Assembly (NCBI GenBank): GCA_964399535.1
Contig: CAYNRE010000005.1
Coordinates: 558,001 to 622,000, forward strand
DNA: 64,000 nt
Direction: 5' to 3'
Source of the DNA: CAYNRE01 sp964399535
Lineage (GTDB): Bacteria > Planctomycetota > Planctomycetia > Pirellulales > CAYNRE01
Shown: positions 57,420-64,000 of the stretch, one piece after another
How positions within the stretch are numbered: the stretch's first letter is position 1
How the letters are laid out: the number at the start of each line of letters is the position of its first letter
Notes under the pieces: model-generated
What the model saw: only the letters and a program-made list of their open reading frames with translations
Database searches by the model: none
Told to the model about the DNA's origin: nothing
Made by a program: the position numbers and the translations under genes

Positions 57420-57893
57420 ATGCGCTGCCCGTTCTGTCGCACCGACAACGACAAGGTGATCGATTCGCGGGCCAGTCAGGACGGCTACGCGATCCGCCGG
57501 CGCCGCGAATGCTTGAATTGCAAACGGCGGTACACCACCTACGAGAAGATCGAAGAGGCCCAAATTCGCGTGGTCAAGAAAGACGGGGTCCGCGAGCCCT
57601 TCGATCGCGACAAGATCAAGCGGGGTCTGGAGAAAGCCTGCTGGAAACGTCCCGTGGCCGACCAGCAGATCGAGCAGGTGGTTTCGGCCATCGAGAACGA
57701 AGTGTATTCGACCTGCGACAGCGAGATCGACAGCCGAGTGCTGGGCGAGGTGGTGATGCGCCATCTGCGGCAACTCGACCAGGTGGCATTCGTGAGGTTC
57801 GCCAGCGTGTACCGACAGTTTCAAGATGTGCGCGACTTCGTCGAGGAGCTCGAACCGATGCTCGACGAAACCAACCAGGCGGGGCGGCGGTAA
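57420..57893 (+). CDS. nrdR: Transcriptional repressor NrdR
   Basis: Represses ribonucleotide reductase genes in response to ATP/dATP. At 157 aa it has the normal length. The zinc finger is CPFC (3-6) and CLNC (31-34) within RRRRECLNCKRRYTTYE, which contacts DNA. The ATP-cone follows from about residue 49 (VVKKDGVREPFDRDKIKRGL). The C-terminus is FRVRDFVEEL-like: SVYRQFQDVRDFVEEL. It lies 6 bp upstream of the thioesterase gene. No nrd operon is in the window. Confidence 0.96.
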   Translation: MRCPFCRTDNDKVIDSRASQDGYAIRRRRECLNCKRRYTTYEKIEEAQIRVVKKDGVREPFDRDKIKRGLEKACWKRPVADQQIEQVVSAIENEVYSTCDSEIDSRVLGEVVMRHLRQLDQVAFVRFASVYRQFQDVRDFVEELEPMLDETNQAGRR

Positions 57894-57899
57894 GCGGCC

Positions 57900-58406
57900 A
57901 TGAACCAAGCCAGTCGTTCCGCGGGCCAAGAGGGTCCAGCGCCGGTCGAGATCAGCTCGCCCCCCCAACTCTTGCCCGAACCGGGTTGGACCGAGTTGCA
58001 ACTGGAACAGTGGGCCATTGCTCCGGCCTTTGTCAGCGGCGACCCGCACTCCGACCGGCTTCGAGTGCGCTACTTTCGCCGACAGACCGACGAGGCATTT
58101 GTCGCCAAGGCCTGGTTTGGGCCGCGCACCGAGGGCCCGCCCGGCCATGCCCACGGGGGAAGCATCGCGGCGGTGCTCGACGAGGCGATGGGCGCGGCGG
58201 CCTGGTTCGCCGGCCACGCCGTGGTCGCTGCTCGGCTCACGGTCGACTTCCGGGCCATGCTGCCGCTGGAAACGGTGGTGCTGATCGAAACCCGCCTGGA
58301 CCGAGTCGAGGGACGCAAAGTGCACCTGGTGAGCCGGATGACCGACCCCGGCGGGACGCTGATCAGCGAGGGGAGCGGTCTGTTTATCAAGCTGGCCGAG
58401 GGTTAG
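57900..58406 (+). CDS. PaaI-like hotdog-fold thioesterase
   Basis: A 168-aa acyl-CoA thioesterase of the 4HBT/PaaI group. The active-site helix is GHAHGGSIAAVLDEAMGAA, with the HGG turn and catalytic Asp/Glu. TVDFRAMLPLETVVLIETRL is the central strand. It hydrolyses small acyl-CoA or aryl-CoA thioesters; the substrate is unknown. It is probably co-transcribed with nrdR (6 bp apart), though a functional link is not evident. Confidence 0.88.
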   Translation: MNQASRSAGQEGPAPVEISSPPQLLPEPGWTELQLEQWAIAPAFVSGDPHSDRLRVRYFRRQTDEAFVAKAWFGPRTEGPPGHAHGGSIAAVLDEAMGAAAWFAGHAVVAARLTVDFRAMLPLETVVLIETRLDRVEGRKVHLVSRMTDPGGTLISEGSGLFIKLAEG

Positions 58407-58481
58407 CGGCGGGCTCGTCTGGCCACCTCCGCGATTGGCGCTGAACGGGGCGCGCCGTGCGGGGGCCGGCATCGGAGGGCT

Positions 58482-58528
58482 GCTGAAAAGCCGAACGACC
58501 GGCCGGAGCACGCTGGCCCCGGCCGGTC
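58482..58528 (-). terminator. Stem-loop terminator between the thioesterase and the helical-protein genes
   Basis: GACCGGCCGG (58497-58506) pairs perfectly with CCGGCCGGTC (58519-58528). On the minus strand it is followed by GTTCGGCTTTTC, so it should terminate the helical-protein operon, about 40 bp after its last stop. It lies between convergent genes and may work both ways. Confidence 0.7.
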
Positions 58529-58566
58529 GAAGCCGGTTTCCGTAACGCTGGCGGCCAGGCCGCGGG

Positions 58567-59619
58567 CTACTTCTTCTTCTTGGCCGCCGCCTCGCACATT
58601 TTCATCACCTTGGCGGCGTTGGGCACCACCTTTTTCATGACGGCATCGACCTTTTCCTTAAGCTGCTTCATCGACGCCAGATCGTTCTCGGCGGCCTGAT
58701 AGAACTTCGCCACGGTCGGATCGGTGGCCTTCGCCATCCGTTTTTCGGCCCCCTTGACCATTTTTTCCATCGAGCGCCACGACTCGACGTGGAACTTGTG
58801 CGTGGCCACGCAGTCTTTGTACATGCTCTCGATGTTGCGCCGGTACTGGTCTCCGTAAACCTCTTTCTTCTGTGAGAGCCCCTTCTCGATCGAATTGGCC
58901 TTGCCCTCGATCGAGGTGAGGTTCATCTTGTCGTGCTTGACGACTTTGTTCAGTAGCTCGGCCGTTCCTGCGGCCAGCCGCTTCGCCTCTTCGGCCATGG
59001 CCTTTGACATGCCCAGGCCTTCCTTGGCCAGAGCCAGGGCCTGATTCTTGATCGCCTCGGCCTCTTTGGCGAGCGAGCCGATCTTTTCGACCTTGGTACC
59101 GCATTGCTTCTGGTCGTTCATCAACTTGCCAACTTGCTTGTTGAAGTTGGCGACCACGGTCTTATCGAGCGAGTGGGCAGGGCCGCTGCCGTTGTAGCCG
59201 CGGTAGCCGAACCAGCTCTTGCCGTAATCCTTGGTGTCTTCCACCATCACGTCGTACATTGTCTTGATGAAGCTCGCCGGTTGGGTGGCAGCCTCCAACT
59301 CCTTGCGGAACATGGCCGGGTTGGGGTCCGAGGCGAAATTCTTGAGCGCGGTCTTGGCCCCGTTCAGGCTCTTCTGAGCCTCGGTCAGGTACCGCTCCAC
59401 TTTCAGGGCATATTCCTTGAAGTTGACCGCCACGCCCGCGATATCCGTGTCGAGCTTCTTGGCGATCACCTTGCCCTTGGCGTCGAGCTCCTTTTTCATC
59501 TCGGCGATTTTTTTCTTGTCCCCCTTGGCCTTCTCCAGCTTTTCGAGTTCAACCTTGAGCTTCTTGTACTCAGCGCCCAAGGAATTGATGGTGTCCATCG
59601 TGTACGCGGTATACGCCAT
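58567..59619 (-). CDS. Lys-rich helical protein of unknown family, copy A
   Basis: I do not recognise this family. About 350 aa from ATG 59619. It is almost entirely helical and Lys/Ala/Glu-rich (KKLKVELEKLEKAKGDKKK), with no signal peptide, membrane helix or known motif. It is homologous to copy B over its whole length: EYKK at 17-20, KGDK at 32-35 and YGKSWFGYRGYN at 132-143 occupy the same positions in both, with few gaps. It ends in a Lys run (CEAAAKKKK) absent from copy B. Codon use favours AAG Lys and is less GC-biased than in its neighbours. Copy B is 115 bp upstream, and the two likely share a transcript ending at the strong hairpin. A self-assembling or filament role is possible but not shown. 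Confidence 0.8.
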   Translation of the reverse strand: MAYTAYTMDTINSLGAEYKKLKVELEKLEKAKGDKKKIAEMKKELDAKGKVIAKKLDTDIAGVAVNFKEYALKVERYLTEAQKSLNGAKTALKNFASDPNPAMFRKELEAATQPASFIKTMYDVMVEDTKDYGKSWFGYRGYNGSGPAHSLDKTVVANFNKQVGKLMNDQKQCGTKVEKIGSLAKEAEAIKNQALALAKEGLGMSKAMAEEAKRLAAGTAELLNKVVKHDKMNLTSIEGKANSIEKGLSQKKEVYGDQYRRNIESMYKDCVATHKFHVESWRSMEKMVKGAEKRMAKATDPTVAKFYQAAENDLASMKQLKEKVDAVMKKVVPNAAKVMKMCEAAAKKKK

Positions 59620-59734
59620 GCTCAAACCCCTTCTGCGGAACTAGAATCGAAAAATGGGAATCGGCGGTTTCCGCCGTCTGCCAAGCGGCCACCTCCCGGC
59701 GGGCCGATCGGCGCCGAACTGGCACCGAGCCGAT

Positions 59735-60778
59735 TTAGACTTTGACGCCCCCCTTGATCACCTTCTTGCGGTACTCGCCGTAAGCGGGAACCAGGCGCTT
59801 CATGATCGTCGTTGCGTCTTCGTACAGCTTCTTGGCCGCAGCCTCATCGCTCTTGGCCTGCTTGTAGTTCTTCGCAATATCGGTATCGGTGCTCTTGCCA
59901 AGCGTGGCCTCGGCGGCCTTGGTCAGCTTCTCGATGGCCCGCCAGCCAGTTTGCAGATACTTGTGCCCGGCAATGGCGTTTTTCTGCAGGCTGTCGGAAT
60001 TGCGAATCACATCGGGGGTGCCCTTGGGGTTGGACTTCATCATGCTGCCGATCGTTTTCTCGGCTTGCTCGACAACCGCGTAATTGGTCCCCTTCTTGTT
60101 GATCATGTCGTTGAGAATCTTGCCGGTGTTCTGCGCCAGCTTTTCCGATTCCTTCTTGCCGGCGTTGGTGGCACCCAGGGCGGCGTTCACGGCCGTGCGG
60201 GCCCGATCGGCTAGCGTTTCACCTTGCTTGATCATCACCTCCATTTTTTGCAGCTTGCTGGTGAACGGCTTTTGCTCGTTCATGATTTTGCCGACCGTGG
60301 CGCTGAACTTGGCCGTGTACTTTTTGTCAATCTTGTAGGCGTTGGTCGGGTTGAACTCGCGATACTCGAACCAGCTCTTGCCGAATTCGTTGGCATCTTG
60401 CTTGGCGGCGTCGTAAACCCGCTTCATCCGCTCGCCGGTTTTGGCGGCCACGTCGAACAGTTTCTGATTGGTGCGCATGTCGGGGTTTTTCTCGAAGGCC
60501 TTGAGCCCCGCTTCGCCCAGTTTGTACTCCTTGATCATGTCGGTCAGGGCCGTATCGACCTTTACGGCGTGTCCTTTGAAGCTCGACGCCACGGCCGTGA
60601 TATCCCCCTCGAGCTTCTGCGCGATTTTTTTGCCCAAGAGGTCGACTTCTTTCTCGGCTTCCTTGATCTTGTTCTTATCCCCCTTGCTTTTCTTGAGCTG
60701 CTCGAATTCGCCGGCCTTCTTCTTGTATTCGGCGCACAGCTTCTGAGCCTCGGTCGCAGGGTAGGATTTGTATCCCAT
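59735..60778 (-). CDS. Lys-rich helical protein of unknown family, copy B
   Basis: About 347 aa from ATG 60778, the first gene of the pair. Composition and predicted helicity match copy A (EFEQLKKSKGDKNKIKEAEK). The shared block reads FGKSWFEYREFN at 132-143, and the following KFSATVGKIMNEQKPF corresponds to NFNKQVGKLMNDQKQC in copy A. The N-terminus differs (MGYKSYPATEAQKLC against MAYTAYTMDTINSLG), and it lacks the poly-Lys end. It has one Cys near residue 15. No secretion signal. The gene faces the borosin-type locus across a 666-bp spacer. Confidence 0.8.
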   Translation of the reverse strand: MGYKSYPATEAQKLCAEYKKKAGEFEQLKKSKGDKNKIKEAEKEVDLLGKKIAQKLEGDITAVASSFKGHAVKVDTALTDMIKEYKLGEAGLKAFEKNPDMRTNQKLFDVAAKTGERMKRVYDAAKQDANEFGKSWFEYREFNPTNAYKIDKKYTAKFSATVGKIMNEQKPFTSKLQKMEVMIKQGETLADRARTAVNAALGATNAGKKESEKLAQNTGKILNDMINKKGTNYAVVEQAEKTIGSMMKSNPKGTPDVIRNSDSLQKNAIAGHKYLQTGWRAIEKLTKAAEATLGKSTDTDIAKNYKQAKSDEAAAKKLYEDATTIMKRLVPAYGEYRKKVIKGGVKV

Positions 60779-61444
60779 CTCTTGAAGGTTCCTCTAAAAC
60801 TGAAAATGGGTTTCGGCGCCGGCCCAACAGCCGTCGCCTTTGCAAGTAGCGCTGCCGTCGCTCGGCGCTACGCCGGCCGATGCTGCCCGCTGGCAGCTCT
60901 GGCCGGTAGCGTTTCCGCGGCGCGGCATGCGCCCGTTCGCGCCCCTGGGGGGTGCGACTTCAACGCCGATCGCCAAGGCGGCCGTTCGCCGGGGCGCCTT
61001 TCCACGGTCAGCGCGTTTCTCGGTCGTGCCACGATGGCCTTGCGCTCGCGCCGCTGAATCGGATCGAGAACAGGCCGCTCGGTTCGGCTTCGACTGCCAC
61101 ACTGTACTACTCCCCTGCCAAACCGACAACGAGTTTTTCTCCGCGCGGCGGCGCGACTCGTGCGCCGCGCCGAGGCCGGCGCGCGGTGCGCCGCCCGTGG
61201 CCCGTTGACCCCAGCGGCCGTCGAGCCCCGCGCCAGCCTGGCGCTCGCTGAGGGGCTAGGCGACCCAAGCGGCACCGCGCCGCGGCGTGCAGTCGCCACG
61301 CGCGGCGCAGGGCCCGATGGCCCTCGCCCCGCTTGACGGCCGGGCACCCTACCTTCATGCTCACTGGCTCCGCGGCGCCGCCCCCGCAGACTGGTGACGC
61401 CCGGTCCCCAATAACTCGCGGGGCCTGTTTTCAGGCGTTTTTTC
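60779..61444. other. Divergent intergenic region before the borosin-type locus
   Basis: About 666 bp, strongly GC-rich, between the helical-protein gene (minus) and the methyltransferase gene (plus). A GC-rich palindromic patch (GCGCCAGCCTGGCGC) occurs at about 61226-61240. I see no gene, promoter pair or repeat that I can name. The last 20 bp form a separate terminator-like stem-loop. Confidence 0.45.
61423..61443 (+). promoter_or_regulatory. Terminator-like stem-loop abutting the methyltransferase start codon
   Basis: GCCTG (61423-61427), loop TTTT, CAGGC (61432-61436), then G and six T. The T run ends two bases before the ATG at 61445. There is no Shine-Dalgarno sequence in the usual window. 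The stem is only 5 bp, so it may be an attenuator, a translation-blocking hairpin or chance. Confidence 0.45.
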
Positions 61445-62359
61445 ATGACTACTGTCCCCTCTGCCGGTGGCGAGCCCACGGAATCGCGGTCGCTGTTGAC
61501 CCTGGTCGGAACGGGGATTAACCCGGTTTGCCAGCTCACGCTCGAGGCCCGGGCCCTGATCGAATCGGCCGATCGCGTGCTGCACCTGGTCAGCGATCCG
61601 GTGGCGGTCGGCATCATCGAGCGGCTTCATCCGGGGGCCAAATCCCTCGCCGGCTACTACCTGGAGCAGCTCGACCGCGGCGTCAGCTACGACCTGATGG
61701 CTCGGGCCATCGTGCTGCACCTGCACGACTGCCGGCATCTGTGCGTGGTTTTCCAGGGGCACCCAGGAATCTTCTCGGTTCCGGGCCACGAGGCCCTGTC
61801 ACTGGCCCGAAGCGCCGGGTTTCGCGTGCGGCTCGTGGCGGGCGTTTCGGCCGAGGATTGCCTGCTGGCCGACTTGCAGATCGATCCTGCCGTGCAGGGG
61901 ATGCAAAGCTACGACGCCACCGATTTTCTGCTCCGCCGCCGCGTTATCGACAAAACCGCCGGGCTCATCCTGTGGCAGGTCGGCACCGTCGGCGACGTGA
62001 CCGGGGCCTACATCAGCCAGGGCTACCGGCCCCCTCACCTCGACGCCCTGATCGAGGTGCTTAGCGCCGAGTACGGGGCCGACCACCCGGTGACCGTGTA
62101 CCGGGCCGCCGCTTACCCGCTGTGCGAGCCTTCGATTCAAACCCGCCGCGTGGCCCAACTGGGCGAGGCGGAAATGACCTCGGCCTCGACGTTGTACGTT
62201 CCCCCGCTGGGGCCCCCAGAAGTCGACCACGTGATGGAACGCCGCCTGGGGCTGGCCGAGGATCAATTGGCCGAAAAACAGAATCAAGGGCCGCTGGTAA
62301 CCCATTGGACCAGGGCCGTGGCCGCTGCCCAGGCCGAAGAGGGGAACGGCGAAGCCTGA
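61445..62359 (+). CDS. Borosin-type peptide alpha-N-methyltransferase (OphMA/SonM family)
   Basis: A 304-aa SAM-dependent enzyme of the tetrapyrrole-methylase fold. From memory of OphMA, long stretches agree: VGTGI at the start, GVSAEDCLLADLQIDP (133-148) against GVSAEDCLFADLCIDP, and DATDFLLRRR against EASDFLIRDR. The catalytic Tyr66-Arg72-Tyr76 triad of OphMA aligns with Tyr72-Arg78-Tyr82 here at identical spacing. OphMA Tyr98 aligns with Gln104 in VFQGHPGIF, a notable change. It lacks the fused C-terminal precursor of fungal enzymes, so it is the split type, with the putative precursor encoded just downstream. It is not a corrin-pathway enzyme. Confidence 0.88.
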   Translation: MTTVPSAGGEPTESRSLLTLVGTGINPVCQLTLEARALIESADRVLHLVSDPVAVGIIERLHPGAKSLAGYYLEQLDRGVSYDLMARAIVLHLHDCRHLCVVFQGHPGIFSVPGHEALSLARSAGFRVRLVAGVSAEDCLLADLQIDPAVQGMQSYDATDFLLRRRVIDKTAGLILWQVGTVGDVTGAYISQGYRPPHLDALIEVLSAEYGADHPVTVYRAAAYPLCEPSIQTRRVAQLGEAEMTSASTLYVPPLGPPEVDHVMERRLGLAEDQLAEKQNQGPLVTHWTRAVAAAQAEEGNGEA

Positions 62360-62402
62360 CGCCCCCCCGGGAACCCCTGACGCCCGCTGGCCCGAGGGGG
62401 CG
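62360..62402 (+). promoter_or_regulatory. Stem-loop between methyltransferase and precursor genes
   Basis: CGCCCCCCCGGG (62360-62371) pairs with CCCGAGGGGGCG (62391-62402) with one mismatch and a 19-nt loop, starting directly after the methyltransferase stop. No T run follows, so it is more likely an mRNA stability or partial-attenuation element than a full terminator. It could set unequal amounts of enzyme and precursor. Confidence 0.5.
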
Positions 62403-62500
62403 GAAGCGACCCTTGAACCGGATCGCCTCGGGCGACTCGGGACCGAGCGTCGCCCTCCGCCCAATGGCTGGCACGAACCGAATTCGCAAGGTGCACCCCG

Positions 62501-62722
62501 ATGAGCTCACCCCAAGCACTGATCGACTATTTCGCCGAGCTTGTGCTCGACCCTCGCAAGCTGGCCCGGCTGCTCACCCAACCCAACCTGGCGGTCCGCA
62601 CTTCGAGCCTGCCGGCCGACTTGCGCGAGTTGGTTCTGGCCGCCAATGGCGACGCAATTCGCCAGCAACTGCGCGGCGGCGCCGCCGACCCGTCGGGATC
62701 CGAGCCCGCGGCCAATGGCTGA
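62501..62722 (+). CDS. Putative split-borosin precursor (borosin-binding-domain protein), 73 aa
   Basis: Residues about 5-57 are helical and match the pattern of the borosin-binding/clasp region of OphMA: FAELVLDPRKLARLL against the TKLALDPKALADY block, followed by SSLPADLRELVLAANGDAI against DLTPQERAALELGDSWAI. The remaining 16 residues (LRGGAADPSGSEPAANG end) would be the core, Gly/Ala/Ser/Pro-rich rather than the Val/Ile-rich core of known borosins. AAGGTG gives a ribosome-binding site 7 bp before the ATG. Position, size and domain support the call; methylation is unproven. Confidence 0.65.
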   Translation: MSSPQALIDYFAELVLDPRKLARLLTQPNLAVRTSSLPADLRELVLAANGDAIRQQLRGGAADPSGSEPAANG

Positions 62723-62765
62723 ACGCCCCAGGCGGGGCTGGCCGCCGAGGGCCGCCCCGGGGTGG

Positions 62766-64000
62766 CTACGGCTCGATTTGGGGAGCCACGAGCGGCAAGG
62801 TCTGGCCCCCGTCGGCAATTTCCACCACTACCGGCCTTTCGTTCTGCCAGGCGTCGGCCTGTAGCGAGCGGAGCCGGGTAAGCCGCAACTGGAAGTCGCG
62901 CAGCCGCTCGAGGGTGGTGCTTTCGTAGGCAAAGCCATGGACGGCGATCCGATTCTCCGAGTCAAACGCGTGGGTGATCCGGTCAGCCCGGGGGGCGACC
63001 TCCACCTTTTGCGAGGTCAGGCCGGGCGAATCCTCGGCATGGCGCTCGACCACGACAACCCAACTGGGCTGGCCCGCTTCGCGCGGGGCGCGCAAGTACA
63101 CTCTTCCGCTCCAGCCGGGCAGATCGTCGTACACGATTCCGGGCCGGTCCACACCGCTCAGCTCGGCAGCCTCGGCTAGCGAAAGCTGGTGGTCGGCGGG
63201 TGTGAGGCGGGGCCGGCACCAGACGCGCACTTCGGCCCAGCGGGCCTCGAGCGGCCAAGGCTCGGCTTGCCAGCGCAAAACCGGCACGGACCGCTCGGGC
63301 TCGAAATTGACGTCGTAAAACACAAACGGCGGCCCCTCGAGGGGGCCTTGCGGGCCGCGCGGCGTTACCTCGAGCCAAACCTCGGCCGGCCGCGGCAGAA
63401 AGCGTTGCTCCAGGTTCTGGAACGAAAACGTGAAACTCACCCCGCTCCCCGCGTTCAGCGGCCGGTGGACGCCGAGCCAAATATCGGTCGAAGGACTGGG
63501 GCCGGCATCGGTCAACGGGGCGAACTTGGGCGACCCCTGGTCGTAGCGGGGGGTTTCCAGATACCGGCCGCTGGGGGCCAAGGCCAACTCGAGCGATTCC
63601 CCGCCCGAAAGCTCGACCGCTTCGCGAACCGGCCCCACGCCCACCACGTAGCGCTCGGCCCTGGCAGGCGGGGGGCGAATAGTGACGGTTTGCCCGGAAG
63701 GGGCTTCGCCGATTCGGCGTCCGGCGGCATCCTCGACGTAGAACGGCTGTGGCCCAAGCAGGTTTTCCAGCGACCGGACCAGCGAGGTGGCATTGTCGGC
63801 GGTGGCGAAGCTGCCCCCCGATTCGCCGGCCAGCCGGGCAAACTCGCGCTGGGCCTGGTCCGCCTCGTTCTCCTCGATTTCAAAGCCCACGATATGGATC
63901 GGCACGCGTTGGGCGTTGAGCGCGGCGAGCACGTCGCCGATGTTGCGCGGCTGGGGCGAATTGAACTGGTAGTTGGCCCCGTCGGTAATCACCACGATTT
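62766..64000 (-). CDS. VWA-domain protein, 5' end outside the window
   Basis: At least 411 codons are visible; the N-terminus, including most of the VWA metal site, lies beyond the right edge. VVITDGANYQFNS at the first visible codons is the end of a VWA core strand, and IGDVLAALNAQRVPIHIVGFE continues the domain. The rest is a long strand-rich region (YVVGVGPVREAVELSGGE, FTFSFQNLEQRFLPRPAE) ending in ADGGQTLPLVAPQIEP, resembling planctomycete surface or membrane-anchored VWA proteins. Its stop is 43 bp from the precursor gene's stop, so the two converge. Confidence 0.82.
   Translation of the reverse strand, partial: IVVITDGANYQFNSPQPRNIGDVLAALNAQRVPIHIVGFEIEENEADQAQREFARLAGESGGSFATADNATSLVRSLENLLGPQPFYVEDAAGRRIGEAPSGQTVTIRPPPARAERYVVGVGPVREAVELSGGESLELALAPSGRYLETPRYDQGSPKFAPLTDAGPSPSTDIWLGVHRPLNAGSGVSFTFSFQNLEQRFLPRPAEVWLEVTPRGPQGPLEGPPFVFYDVNFEPERSVPVLRWQAEPWPLEARWAEVRVWCRPRLTPADHQLSLAEAAELSGVDRPGIVYDDLPGWSGRVYLRAPREAGQPSWVVVVERHAEDSPGLTSQKVEVAPRADRITHAFDSENRIAVHGFAYESTTLERLRDFQLRLTRLRSLQADAWQNERPVVVEIADGGQTLPLVAPQIEP

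Noticed and set aside
58567..60778. Reading the Lys-rich pair as histone H1-like proteins
   Set aside because: They are balanced in Lys and Glu, not strongly basic, are too long, and lack the KAAAKKA-type repeats of H1-like tails.
61445..62359. Annotation of the methyltransferase as a corrin or siroheme tetrapyrrole methylase
   Set aside because: The fold is shared, but the Tyr-Arg-Tyr triad, GVSAEDC block and downstream binding-domain gene match OphMA/SonM. The nearest corrin gene (45808-47058) is 14 kb away and clearly different.

Overview
The window looks like chromosome from a high-GC planctomycete, most likely of the Pirellulales type. The supporting evidence is lineage-typical families: DUF1501 sulfatase-like proteins, a PSCyt1/DUF1549/DUF1553 (PSD1) giant cytochrome protein, PQQ-like beta-propeller proteins, a PEP-CTERM protein, and an HU protein with an Ala-rich tail. 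There are no rRNA genes, convincing tRNAs, CRISPR arrays, integrases or transposases. Most of the window is vertically inherited housekeeping and metabolism in short operons on both strands.

Layout. 1-3060 (minus): a radical SAM protein, a small orphan, ilvC and ilvN. 3418-12025 (plus): uvrA, glutathione peroxidase, then a sugar-phosphate run (6-phosphofructokinase, HAD phosphatase, gnd, SDR). 12051-17282: a secreted protein, a PEP-CTERM protein, xylulokinase and an ornithine-cyclodeaminase-family protein. 17344-22675 (minus): DUF1501 + PSD1, and a HemN/HemW-like radical SAM protein. 22769-28468 (minus): a LuxE-like AMP-binding enzyme, a LuxC-like aldehyde dehydrogenase, an iron alcohol dehydrogenase and a translationally coupled PQQ-like lipoprotein, with a compact four-hairpin repeat in the middle. 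28996-33780: alpha/beta hydrolase, second beta-propeller protein, small orphan, second DUF1501. 33977-37813 (plus): CYTH-moaE-moaA, a cysteine desulfurase relative and a YkgJ-type protein. 38434-47885: HU, small lipoprotein, pyrD, trpS, Nudix, iscS, iscA, a dehydrogenase (minus), cbiET and bshB1. 47989-58406: FAH-family protein, RluD-type pseudouridine synthase, TPR membrane protein, UvrD/PcrA helicase, carotenoid oxygenase, GDPD, PH-domain membrane protein, nrdR, thioesterase.

The right end is the most unusual part. 58567-60778 encodes two adjacent, clearly homologous Lys-rich helical proteins of no family I recognise. Divergent from them, 61445-62722 encodes a methyltransferase that matches the catalytic domain of OphMA/SonM (borosin peptide alpha-N-methyltransferases), followed by a 73-residue protein resembling a borosin-binding domain with a short Gly/Ala/Ser/Pro tail. 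I read this as a split borosin-type RiPP locus in a planctomycete. It has a Tyr-to-Gln change at a normally conserved active-site position and stem-loops before and after the methyltransferase gene. A VWA-domain protein runs off the right edge.
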